Positions 17,259-25,235 of a DNA stretch of 64,000 nucleotides are shown piece after piece. The DNA is from Achromobacter sp. Root83 (GTDB lineage Bacteria > Pseudomonadota > Gammaproteobacteria > Burkholderiales > Burkholderiaceae_B). The stretch spans positions 353,531 through 417,530 of the forward strand of contig NZ_LMIU01000023.1 of the NCBI RefSeq assembly GCF_001428845.1, read 5' to 3'. Each line of letters starts with the position of its first letter. Position 1 is the stretch's first letter. A program made the translations under genes and the position numbers. Below the pieces are notes generated by a model. That model ran no database searches, was not told where the DNA came from, and saw only the letters and a list, made by a program, of their open reading frames with translations.

Positions 17259-18746
17259 ATGCGGCGACTGCAAGAATGGCTGATCGGCTTGTTTTGCCTG
17301 GGGCTGGCGGTCTGCTTGCCGGCCGGGGCGCAGACCAAGCTGACCAACGCGCAACTGGACCAGCTGATGGCGCCCGTGGCGCTGTATCCGGATTCGTTGT
17401 TGTCCCAGATCCTCATGGGGGCCACCTATCCCGACGACGTCGCGGCGGCCGCGAAATGGTCGGCCGCGCACACTTCCGAATCCGGCGACCAGGCCGCCAA
17501 GGCAGTCGAAGGCGAGACGTGGGATCCCAGCGTCAAATCCCTGGTGGCGTTCCCCTCGGTCATGGACATGATGGGCCGGGAGCCGAAATGGGTGAAGTCC
17601 GTCGGCGACGCCTTCCTGGCGCAACCGGAGGCCGTCATGGATTCTGTCCAGCGGCTGCGCGCCCAGGCCCAGAAGGCGGGCAACCTGAAGAGTACGCCGC
17701 AGCAGACGGTGTCGACCAGCACGGCCAATGACAAGACCGTCGTGGTGATCGAGCCTGCAGATCCGCAAGTGGTCTACGTGCCCAGCTACAACCCGACGGT
17801 GGTGTATGGCGCCTGGGCGTATCCGTCGTATCCCCCCTATTACTATCCGCCGCCGCCCGGCTCGATGTTCGCGAGTTCGCTGGTCGCCGGCATCGGCTTC
17901 GGGCTTGGCGTCGCGGCGATCAATTCGATGTGGGGCGATGTCAATTGGGGGCATGGCGACATCGATATCGACGTCAACCGCTATAACAATGTCAACGTCA
18001 ATAATCGCATTGACCGCAACAACGTCAACAACCAACGGGCAACATGGCAGCACAATGCCGCCAATCGCGGCAACACGCCCTATGCGGACCAGGCAAGCCG
18101 CCAGCGCTTCGACAGCCAGCGGCAGGCAGGCCTGCAGAACCGTTCCCAGGGCGCCGGCCAGGCAGGCCGCACGCCAGGCGGGGCGCCGGCGGCAGGTTCT
18201 CGCGACGCGGCCCGCGACCGAGCGGCCCAGTCTTTCGAAGGCCGCACCGGCCAACCGGTTGCGGGCCACACCGGCACGGGCGGCGCGCGCGGCCAGGGCG
18301 CGGGCAGAACGGAAGGCGCAGCCGGCCGGGGGCAGGGCCAAGGGCCGCAGGGCGGGCAGGGCGCGCGGGATCGCTCGTCCAGCGTTTCCACTCAGGACAG
18401 GGCGCAGGGCCGTGCGCCCGGGGCGTCCACCCAGGACCGGCCCGGTGATCGCGCCGCCAGCGTATCCACGCAGGACCGGCAGGCCGCGGCCCAACGTCAG
18501 CGCGCCGACGAATCGGCCGCCCGCGACCGGGCCCGCGCGTCCAACAGTCACAGCGCGCTCAGTGGCGCGGGCGATGGCGACCGGATGCGGCAGCAGAATC
18601 AGCGCGGAGAAATGAGCCGGGGCGGGACCTCTCACCGTGCCAGCGGCGCCAGCGCGCCTCATCGCGGTGGCGGCGCTAGCGCTCCACATCGCGGGGGCGG
18701 CGGCGGCGGACGGGGCGGTGGCGGTGGTTTCGGCGGCCGCAGATAA
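17259..18746 (+). CDS. DUF3300 secreted protein with low-complexity tail
   Basis: The 495-residue product starts with a signal peptide (LIGLFCLGLAVCLPAGAQ) and then the DUF3300 domain (LDQLMAPVALYPDSLLSQIL to about residue 200). Tyr/Pro-rich and Asn-rich stretches follow (VNVNNRIDRNNVNN), then a long Arg/Gly/Ala/Gln tail that repeats STQDR three times and ends in a Gly-rich run. The tail is probably disordered in the periplasm or outside the cell. The function is unknown. The ATG at 17259 sets the signal peptide at the N-terminus. It is followed at 23 bp by the DUF2950 gene, a pairing common in proteobacteria. Confidence 0.85.
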   Translation: MRRLQEWLIGLFCLGLAVCLPAGAQTKLTNAQLDQLMAPVALYPDSLLSQILMGATYPDDVAAAAKWSAAHTSESGDQAAKAVEGETWDPSVKSLVAFPSVMDMMGREPKWVKSVGDAFLAQPEAVMDSVQRLRAQAQKAGNLKSTPQQTVSTSTANDKTVVVIEPADPQVVYVPSYNPTVVYGAWAYPSYPPYYYPPPPGSMFASSLVAGIGFGLGVAAINSMWGDVNWGHGDIDIDVNRYNNVNVNNRIDRNNVNNQRATWQHNAANRGNTPYADQASRQRFDSQRQAGLQNRSQGAGQAGRTPGGAPAAGSRDAARDRAAQSFEGRTGQPVAGHTGTGGARGQGAGRTEGAAGRGQGQGPQGGQGARDRSSSVSTQDRAQGRAPGASTQDRPGDRAASVSTQDRQAAAQRQRADESAARDRARASNSHSALSGAGDGDRMRQQNQRGEMSRGGTSHRASGASAPHRGGGASAPHRGGGGGGRGGGGGFGGRR

Positions 18747-18769
18747 GCACCATGGAACACGGAGTCCTT

Positions 18770-19618
18770 ATGACGATTGCTCGTTTGCGCGCGCTGGGCG
18801 CCGCGTCGGTGCTGGTCCTGGGGCTGACTGCCCCCGTCATGGCGCAAAGCCTCTACCCCAGCGCGCAGGCGGCGGCCCAAGCCTTCACCGATGCGCTGGC
18901 CACGAATGACGTCGATGCGCTGGCCAAGGTATTGGGGCCGAATCACCGGCAGATCGTGCCAGGCGGTGTGGCGCAGGACGACATCTACAAATATCTCGCG
19001 GCCTGGGTCCGCAAGCACGACATCGTGGCCGACGGCAGCCGCTCATGGGTGGCCGTCGGCGACTCGGGATGGACGCTGCCGGTGCCGATCGTGCGCGCCG
19101 GACAGGGATGGCGCTTCGATCCGGCCGCGGGGAAGGCGGAAATCCGCCGCCGCGCCATCGACCGCAACGAACTGACCGCCATCGAAACCCTGCAGGAACT
19201 GCAGGCCGCGCAGACCCGTTACAAGCAGGGTGTGGGCCAGGGCCGCTACGCGGCCCGCTTGGTCAGCCGCCCGGGCGAGCGCGACGGCCTCTATTGGCCC
19301 GAGCTGCCCGACGCGCCGCCACAGGCCTTTGGCGCGGACGCGTTGGCGATGGGCCCGGATGTGCCGCTGGACGATGCCTTTTATGGCTATCGCTACAAGG
19401 TGCTTCCGGGCGGACAGGATAATTCCTACCGCATCGTTGCCTGGCCTGCCCGCTACGGCCAGACCGGCATAGGAACCTTCGTCATCGGGCCCGAAGGCGA
19501 GGTGCTGGAAAGCGACCTGGGCCCGTCGTCCGCGGCGCGCGCGGCGGCCCTGCGCGAACACGATTTGCGGCCGGAAAATTGGGTGCAAGCCAGCGGGCAA
19601 CCCGCGGGCGCCAAATGA
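18770..19618 (+). CDS. DUF2950 secreted protein
   Basis: The 282-residue protein has a clear signal peptide (ASVLVLGLTAPVMAQS) and the DUF2950 domain, including RAIDRNELTAIETLQELQAA and DAFYGYRYKVLPGGQDNSYR. The function is unknown; it is predicted to be periplasmic. It forms an operon with the DUF3300 gene upstream. A 16-bp perfect stem-loop 26 bp after the stop ends the unit. Confidence 0.87.
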   Translation: MTIARLRALGAASVLVLGLTAPVMAQSLYPSAQAAAQAFTDALATNDVDALAKVLGPNHRQIVPGGVAQDDIYKYLAAWVRKHDIVADGSRSWVAVGDSGWTLPVPIVRAGQGWRFDPAAGKAEIRRRAIDRNELTAIETLQELQAAQTRYKQGVGQGRYAARLVSRPGERDGLYWPELPDAPPQAFGADALAMGPDVPLDDAFYGYRYKVLPGGQDNSYRIVAWPARYGQTGIGTFVIGPEGEVLESDLGPSSAARAAALREHDLRPENWVQASGQPAGAK

Positions 19619-19644
19619 TTTTTTAGGGGCCAAATCGCGTGGCC

Positions 19645-19685
19645 CGCACACGCCTGTTGCGGGGTCGCAACAGGCGTGTGCGTTT
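19645..19685 (+). terminator. 16-bp perfect stem-loop terminator
   Basis: Bases 19645-19660 are exactly complementary to 19667-19682 around a 6-nt loop (GGGGTC), and TTTGT follows on the plus strand. It sits between the DUF2950 gene and the beta-propeller gene. The stem is unusually long for a simple terminator. Confidence 0.7.
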
Positions 19686-19792
19686 GTCTCCAAAGGCGGG
19701 CTTGTGACCCTTTTGTCAGGCGCCTGTGCATAAAATGGCGAGCACCGGGACCCTGCCCGATTCCCCCTTGCCGGATCTTCAAATTGAACCCC

Positions 19793-20773
19793 ATGCATTT
19801 TGTCCGCTGCGCCGTGTTCGGCGTAGGGATGGCGCTTAGCGCAGCGGCGGCGTCAGCCCCGATCTTTGTCCTGAATTCCCTGGACGCAAACGTCAGCATC
19901 ATCGATCCGGCCACCTACAAGGAACTGCGGCGCGTGCCGACCGGCAAAGAGCCGCATCACCTGTATCTCACGCCCGATGAAAAGTCGCTCATGGTGGCCA
20001 ACGCCACCGGCGACTCGATCACCCTGATGGATCCCAAGACCGGCGACGTGCAGCGCACGCTGACCGGCATCGTCGATCCCTACCAATTGCAGTTCTCTCC
20101 GGACATGAAGTGGTTCGTCACGGCGGCCAACCGCCTGGATCACATCGACATCTATGCCTGGAAGCCGCTGGAAACCGGCTTCGACCTGAAACTGGTCAAG
20201 CGCATCCCGGCGGGCAAGACGCCCAGCCACATCATGATCGACAAGCACAGCACGACGGCCTACGTGTCGCTGCAGGACAGCGATCAACTGATCGCCATCG
20301 ACCTGGCCACGCAGACGCCGAAGTGGACGGTGCCGGTGGGCAAGACGCCCGCCGACGTGTTTTTGACGCCCGACCAGAAGACCCTGCTGGTGGCGCTGAC
20401 CGGCGATTCGTTCGTGGAGGCCTACGACGTCAGCAACGGCCCCGCCAAGCTGGTCAAGCGCATCCCGACCGCCGCGGGCGCTCACGCCTTCCGCGCGCAA
20501 GGCGACCACCGCCACCTGTTCGTCAGCAACCGCACCGCCAACTCCATCAGCCGCATCGACCTGCAGACGCTGACTGTCGTCGACACCTTCCCGGTGCCGG
20601 GCGGCCCCGACTGCATGGACGTGCTGGCCGACGGCAAGACGCTGCTGGTCACCTCGCGCTGGGCGCGCAAGCTCACCGTGGTCGACCTGGAGCAGAAGAA
20701 GGTGGTCAATCAGGTGACCGTGGGCAAGTCGCCCCACGGCGTCTGGACACTGAACCATGCACCAACGAGGTAG
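19793..20773 (+). CDS. YncE-like beta-propeller protein
   Basis: The 326-residue protein has a short signal peptide (GVGMALSAAAASA) and then repeated 40-45 residue blades of the YVTN type (VLNSLDANVSIIDPAT, MVANATGDSITLMDPKTG, LFVSNRTANSISRIDLQ). It is probably periplasmic. Its relatives bind DNA, metals or quinones, but most have no assigned role. The gene is separated from a following polysaccharide deacetylase gene by a repeat-rich 151-bp spacer. Confidence 0.85.
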   Translation: MHFVRCAVFGVGMALSAAAASAPIFVLNSLDANVSIIDPATYKELRRVPTGKEPHHLYLTPDEKSLMVANATGDSITLMDPKTGDVQRTLTGIVDPYQLQFSPDMKWFVTAANRLDHIDIYAWKPLETGFDLKLVKRIPAGKTPSHIMIDKHSTTAYVSLQDSDQLIAIDLATQTPKWTVPVGKTPADVFLTPDQKTLLVALTGDSFVEAYDVSNGPAKLVKRIPTAAGAHAFRAQGDHRHLFVSNRTANSISRIDLQTLTVVDTFPVPGGPDCMDVLADGKTLLVTSRWARKLTVVDLEQKKVVNQVTVGKSPHGVWTLNHAPTR

Positions 20774-20781
20774 GGTGGGCC

Positions 20782-20827
20782 AGGTGGTGGGCCCCAAGGT
20801 GGTGGGCCCCAAGGTGGTGTGCCCCCA
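20782..20827. repeat. three tandem copies of a 15-bp unit
   Basis: AGGTGGTGGGCCCCA occurs at 20782-20796 and 20797-20811, and a third copy with two changes at 20812-20826. It lies in the spacer just after the beta-propeller stop codon. Confidence 0.8.
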
Positions 20828-20833
20828 CGCCGC

Positions 20834-20885
20834 GCCCGCTGGCGCGGGCTTGCTGCCCCCCGAGGGGGCTGCCCCGTCTTGGGGC
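20834..20885. repeat. array of three GC stem-loops (intergenic repeat element)
   Basis: Three hairpins follow in a row: GCCCGC/GCGGGC (20834-20849), GCCCCC/GGGGGC (20855-20869) and GCCCC/GGGGC (20871-20885). I recall closely similar GC hairpin strings between genes in other Bordetella and Achromobacter genomes; that is memory, not a search. Confidence 0.6.
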
Positions 20886-20924
20886 GGCCCGGCGGCGGGG
20901 CGGCTGTTCTTGCGAGGGTTCGTG

Positions 20925-21716
20925 ATGGCGAAGCGGCGCCTGGCTGGGGCGCTGTGTCTGGCGCTCGCAACGTCGGCGGTCGGCGCGGCTTCCGCGCCGG
21001 GCACGTGCGACAAGCCTGTCTATCTGACGTTCGACACCGGCCATATGGGCGTGGCCCCGCTGATCGCCGATGTGCTGGCCCGCCACCACGTCAAGGTCAC
21101 CTTCTTCCTGGCCAACGAGCGCACGCTGACCGAAGGCTCCAGCCTGGACGATGTGTGGGCGCCCTGGTGGAAGGCGCGCGCGGCCGAAGGCCATGCCTTT
21201 GGGTCGCACACTTACGATCATGTCTATTGGCAGGGCGATCTGCCGGGCGGCGGGTTCCGCGTCAAGCCCAGCGCCGGTCCGGACGCCGGCAAGCGCGCCG
21301 AATGGACTGCCGAACAGTATTGCGCCGAGATCAAGCGGTCCGTCACCCGTTTTCACCAGATGACGGGCCAGAACATGCTGCCGCTTTATCGCGCGCCGGG
21401 CGGCAAGACGTCGCCCGCCTTGCTGAAGGCGGCCAAGGCCTGCGGTTTCGAGCACGTGGGCTGGGCGCCCGCGGGCTTTCTGGGCGACGAACTGCCCAGC
21501 GGTAAATACCCCAACGCCAAACTGCTGGACCAGGCGCTGCGCACCATCAAGCCAGGCGACATCCTGCTTGCCCATCTGGGCATCTGGTCGCGCCAGGACC
21601 CCTGGGCGCCCGCCGTGCTGGAGCCCCTGATTGTCGGCCTGCAGCGCAAGGGCTATTGTTTCGCTACCTTGAACACCCATCCGGCCTACCGCGACTGGAT
21701 CGCCACGCATCATTGA
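20925..21716 (+). CDS. polysaccharide deacetylase (NodB fold, CE4)
   Basis: The 263-residue protein has a signal peptide (GALCLALATSAVGAAS) and the NodB homology domain: motif 1 TFDTGH in place of TFDDGP, motif 2 SHTYDH with the zinc-binding His pair, and motif 3 RAPGGK. CE4 enzymes remove acetyl groups from chitin, peptidoglycan or other glycans in the cell envelope. The Asp-to-Thr change in motif 1 keeps the first catalytic Asp but loses the usual metal-binding second Asp, so activity or metal use may differ. The next gene starts 2 bp after the stop, so the two are probably co-transcribed. Confidence 0.88.
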   Translation: MAKRRLAGALCLALATSAVGAASAPGTCDKPVYLTFDTGHMGVAPLIADVLARHHVKVTFFLANERTLTEGSSLDDVWAPWWKARAAEGHAFGSHTYDHVYWQGDLPGGGFRVKPSAGPDAGKRAEWTAEQYCAEIKRSVTRFHQMTGQNMLPLYRAPGGKTSPALLKAAKACGFEHVGWAPAGFLGDELPSGKYPNAKLLDQALRTIKPGDILLAHLGIWSRQDPWAPAVLEPLIVGLQRKGYCFATLNTHPAYRDWIATHH

Positions 21717-21718
21717 TC

Positions 21719-22726
21719 ATGGATACGCTTAGCCAATTCTTCGGGAATTGCCAGCAATGGCTTTTCGAGACGGCGATTCAGCCCGCGCTGTTCCACCTGG
21801 GCATGAGCAACTTCATCGAGGACGGCTACGACGCCACGATGTGGCTGCTGGTCGGCCTGCTGCAGGTCGCGGTGCTGGTGCTGGTGTTCGGCCCCTTGCA
21901 GCGCCTGCGGCCCGTGGAACCCGTCACGGACCGCCGCCAGATCGGCATTGACGTGCTGTACACGCTGATCCACCGGCTGGGCGCGTTCCGGCTGGTGCTG
22001 TTCTTCACCATCGATCCGTTCTGGGACAGCATCTTCGGCCAGTTGCATATCTGGGGCTTCGCGCCGTTCCAGCTCGACCAATACTGGCCGGGCGTGACGG
22101 ACAAGGCCTGGGTCAGCCTGATCATCTACCTGCTGCTGTTCGACGCGGTGGACTACTTCTATCATCGCGCGCAGCACCGTTATGGCTGGCTCTGGGCGCT
22201 GCATGCCGTGCATCACAGCCAGCGCCAGATGACCATCTGGAGCGACGACCGCAACCATTTGCTGGACGACATGCTGCGCGATGTGCTTGTCGTGTTCGTG
22301 TCGCAGCTGGTCGGCGTGCCGCCGGCGCAGTTCGTGGTGGTGGTGGCCATCACCCAACTGGCGCAGAGCTTCTCGCACGCCAATCTGCGCATGCACTTCG
22401 GCGCGCTGGGCGAACGCCTGCTGGTCAGTCCGCGCTTTCACCGGCATCACCATTCCATCGCCTACGACGCCTCGTCGCCCGGCCCCGCCGGCGGCTACAA
22501 CTTCGCAGCCCTGTTTCCCATCTGGGACGTGCTGTTCCGCACCGCCCGCTTTGGCGTGGGCTACGGCCCCACCGGCATCCACGACCAGCAGGCGGAATTG
22601 GGCGGACGCGACTACGGGCGGGGCTTCTGGTCGCAGCAATGGCTCGGCGTCAAGCGCCTGGCGGGCCGCGACCGCGATCGTGCCGCCGCGCCGCCCGGCC
22701 CGCCCGCGGGCGTGGAACGCGCATGA
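21719..22726 (+). CDS. sterol desaturase / fatty acid hydroxylase family membrane protein
   Basis: The 335-residue membrane protein has about four to five hydrophobic helices and the histidine clusters of the family: HRAQH, HAVHHS and RFHRHHHS. These bind two irons and use O2 to hydroxylate or desaturate lipids. The substrate could be a fatty acid, hopanoid-like or ornithine lipid; sequence does not decide. Position 2 bp downstream of the polysaccharide deacetylase gene hints at a joint role in the envelope. A strong intrinsic terminator follows. Confidence 0.85.
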   Translation: MDTLSQFFGNCQQWLFETAIQPALFHLGMSNFIEDGYDATMWLLVGLLQVAVLVLVFGPLQRLRPVEPVTDRRQIGIDVLYTLIHRLGAFRLVLFFTIDPFWDSIFGQLHIWGFAPFQLDQYWPGVTDKAWVSLIIYLLLFDAVDYFYHRAQHRYGWLWALHAVHHSQRQMTIWSDDRNHLLDDMLRDVLVVFVSQLVGVPPAQFVVVVAITQLAQSFSHANLRMHFGALGERLLVSPRFHRHHHSIAYDASSPGPAGGYNFAALFPIWDVLFRTARFGVGYGPTGIHDQQAELGGRDYGRGFWSQQWLGVKRLAGRDRDRAAAPPGPPAGVERA

Positions 22727-22729
22727 AAA

Positions 22730-22757
22730 AAAACCGGGTCCGCGAAGACCCGGTTTT
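22730..22757. terminator. bidirectional intrinsic terminator
   Basis: AAAACCGGGTC pairs perfectly with GACCCGGTTTT around a 6-nt loop. A-runs and T-runs on both sides let it serve the desaturase gene and the convergent thioesterase gene. Confidence 0.9.
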
Positions 22758-22780
22758 GCATTCTGGCGGCCGCGCGGGCT

Positions 22781-23287
22781 TCAGGCGCCCGGCGCGTCGT
22801 GCGTGGTTTCGCGCTTGATGTCGCCGTGCCGGCGTTCCATGTCCTGGCGCAGTTCGCGGCGCAGTCCGGCCGCCTTGAAGCGTTGCTTTTCTTCGAGCGT
22901 GCGGGGTTCCAGCGGCGGCACCGCGGTGGGGGCGCCCTGCTGGTCCACCGCAACCATCGTGAAATAGCAGCTATTGGTATGGCGCACCAGCTTCTTGCGG
23001 ATGTCCTCGGTGACCACCTTGATGCCGATTTCCATCGACGTGCGGCCCGTGTAGTTCACCGCGGCCAGAAACGTGACCAGCTCGCCCACGTGGATCGGTT
23101 CGCGGAACACGACCTGGTCGACGGATAGGGTGACGACATATTCGCCGGCGTACCGGCTGGCACAGGCGTAGGCCACCTGGTCCAGGTATTTGAGGATAGT
23201 TCCACCGTGTACGTTTCCTGAAAAGTTCGCCATGTCTGGCGTCATCAGGATGGTCATCGACAATTGGTGGCTAAAGGCGTCGTCCAT
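22781..23287 (-). CDS. acyl-CoA thioesterase (hotdog fold, YciA-like)
   Basis: The 168-residue protein begins with the hotdog signature (NFSGNVHGGTILKYLDQVAY, residues about 21-40), containing the Asp and Gly positions used for acyl-CoA hydrolysis. The second half holds the conserved strand VTLSVDQVVFREPIHVGE. Family members cleave acyl-CoA to free acid and CoA in the cytoplasm. Its chain preference is unknown. The C-terminal 25 residues are charged and probably flexible. Confidence 0.88.
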   Translation of the reverse strand: MDDAFSHQLSMTILMTPDMANFSGNVHGGTILKYLDQVAYACASRYAGEYVVTLSVDQVVFREPIHVGELVTFLAAVNYTGRTSMEIGIKVVTEDIRKKLVRHTNSCYFTMVAVDQQGAPTAVPPLEPRTLEEKQRFKAAGLRRELRQDMERRHGDIKRETTHDAPGA

Positions 23288-23364
23288 GGCGGGCGGCTCG
23301 TTCGTGAATAGAACGCCTATGGTAGCGGCTGGCGCCTGTCATGGCGCCGACTTCCTGGCGCTGT

Positions 23365-24936
23365 TCAGGGTTTCTTGGCGGCGGCGGCCGCACGGCCGGC
23401 TGGAGCCGCGACCGCAGGGGCAGAGGGCGCTCCCGCGGCGGGCGATCCTGTGGCAGCCGCTCCCGCATCCCGAGCCTCGTTCACCGGCGTCTCGGCCAGC
23501 GTGCCCGGGGCGGCGGCCGCCTCCGGCTGGTCCCGGACGACCGCGGGCGGCGTCCACAAGCCATCGAGCACGGCCGGGCCCGGCGTGTACACGCGCAACA
23601 GCACGCCCACCGGTCCGGAAGGCGGAATGGGCAGCCAGTTGGGCTGGTCCTCGGGCTCGGGCGCGGCGTGGCTGAAGATCACGTCCAGCGAACCGTCGGC
23701 GTTGTAGCGCAGCGGATCGCGGTCACCCAGCGACTGGCGATTGATCGGGTTCGGCACCGGCATGCCCTGGGCGTCATAGACCGCCAGCGACCACAGCGCA
23801 TCCGCGGGCGGCAACTGGCCACTTTCGAAATGAAGTGCGTATCGGTGCGCGCCGTCCAGCAAAGCGCCCTGGCTGTCGGTGGCAAGCAATAGCACCGACA
23901 GGTCTTCGGGCAGGCCCGCGCCCGGCTGCGCCTGGGCGGCCAGCGCGCGCCGCAGATAGGAATTGCCATAGACGCCGATGCTGGCCGTTTCCTGCTGCCA
24001 GCCGTTCGCGCCGCGCAAGGAGTTCCCCGCGGCGGCTTCCATGCGTTCGCGCGCGGCGCGCATACCGCGGCGCATGCCCTGCTTGGCGGAGTGGTCGAGC
24101 TTGGCGAAATCGAACGCGCGGCCCGGAATCAGCCCGACCCGCCTCAGCGTGGCCAGCACGGGCTGGTCGGTGGCATGCGGCGGGTGCTTGCGCAGCAGCT
24201 CCGCGGCGTAGGTGAAGAACGCATCGGTGGGCATGGAGTCCACCTGCTCGCGCACGGAGATCTTCAGATCCAGGTTCGGGTCCGACTTCACGCGCTGCGG
24301 CTGCGCCGGCAGGTTCCATTGCGCCAGCGGCGTCAGGAGGAAGCCGTCCTGCAGCGCGTTGACGGCCGGATACTCGGCGGCTCCGCCGGTCTGGATCAGG
24401 GTCTTCACCCAGGCATGCGGGGTCGGCGCGTCGATGCGCGCCATGCCGGAAGGCAGGGTGCCCGTCCAGCCCGGCGGCACGATCACGGTATTGCCCTTGG
24501 CCGTGCCGGTGCTGCGCTTGCCCAGCGTGGCGAACACGTCCGTCCACATGTCCAGCAGCGTCAGCGTATAGAGCCGCCCCTGCGTGTCGGGCACGGACAG
24601 CACCACCGGCCCGGCCGTCAGGTCCAGCCAGGCGGCGCCGCGCAGCATGTCCGGATTGGCCCAGGGCGCGGCGGCGCCTGCCTGGGGCAGGACGCGCCCG
24701 TGCAGGAAGGTATTGGCTGGCGCGCCTTGCGTTCCTTGCGCGGGATGGGTGAACTGGCGCCGCGTCAGGTCCATGGTGACCAGCGGGTAGAAATAAAGAT
24801 ACCCCTCGGCGGCCGCCTGATAGGCCGCTTCGGTGGCGGCGGCGGCAGGGGTCGGCGCCGCGTGGAGGACGGGGGATGCAGTCCAGGCCAGGATGGCAAA
24901 CGACAGGGACAGGGCCAGAGGGGCAAAGCGGCGCAT
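23365..24936 (-). CDS. DUF1254/DUF1214 secreted protein
   Basis: The 523-residue protein has a signal peptide (ALSLSFAILAWTASPVLHAA), then DUF1254 (about residues 40-170, with YLYFYPLVTMDLTRRQ) and DUF1214 near residues 340-450 (NWLPIPPSGPVGVLLRVYTP). The last 60 residues are Ala/Pro-rich and likely disordered. The family is widespread and has no firm function. I chose the ATG at 24936 because it places the signal peptide at the start; the frame stays open about 280 bp further upstream without typical coding character. Confidence 0.85.
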   Translation of the reverse strand: MRRFAPLALSLSFAILAWTASPVLHAAPTPAAAATEAAYQAAAEGYLYFYPLVTMDLTRRQFTHPAQGTQGAPANTFLHGRVLPQAGAAAPWANPDMLRGAAWLDLTAGPVVLSVPDTQGRLYTLTLLDMWTDVFATLGKRSTGTAKGNTVIVPPGWTGTLPSGMARIDAPTPHAWVKTLIQTGGAAEYPAVNALQDGFLLTPLAQWNLPAQPQRVKSDPNLDLKISVREQVDSMPTDAFFTYAAELLRKHPPHATDQPVLATLRRVGLIPGRAFDFAKLDHSAKQGMRRGMRAARERMEAAAGNSLRGANGWQQETASIGVYGNSYLRRALAAQAQPGAGLPEDLSVLLLATDSQGALLDGAHRYALHFESGQLPPADALWSLAVYDAQGMPVPNPINRQSLGDRDPLRYNADGSLDVIFSHAAPEPEDQPNWLPIPPSGPVGVLLRVYTPGPAVLDGLWTPPAVVRDQPEAAAAPGTLAETPVNEARDAGAAATGSPAAGAPSAPAVAAPAGRAAAAAKKP

Positions 24937-25235
24937 TCGGCGCTCCAACGGTCGTGCGGGGAAGAGGGGACAGCCGGCGGCGGGCGTCCACGGCCAGAGC
25001 AGGCCGGGCGCGCGAGGCCGCCAGCAATGGTAACCGCGCGGGGGCCGCCCAAAATCCGCGAAAAGCGCGTATTTTGCCGTCAAATCCCGGTCCCCCGAAC
25101 AAAAACCTTGGGTCCCCGGCCATGGCACCTGCCACATTGTGGGCATATACTTGTTTGCAGATCCTCGGAAGCCGTAGGGCTTTTCTCCTTGCGGGCAGGG
25201 CCAGCTTCCTTCATACACCCGGAGAGGAGTGCTTC
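24937..25235. other. divergent intergenic region before the formate dehydrogenase operon
   Basis: The 299-bp spacer holds the promoters for the DUF1254 gene and for the fdn operon. A TATACT that could act as a -10 box for fdn lies at 25146-25151, but no convincing -35 is present at the right distance. A good ribosome-binding site (GGAGAGGAG, 25221-25229) precedes fdnG. I see no small gene or RNA here. Confidence 0.4.

Noticed and set aside
25121..25151. Sigma-54 promoter for the fdn operon (TGGCAC at 25123)
   Set aside because: No GC element lies at the required 10-nt spacing after the GG, so the resemblance is accidental.
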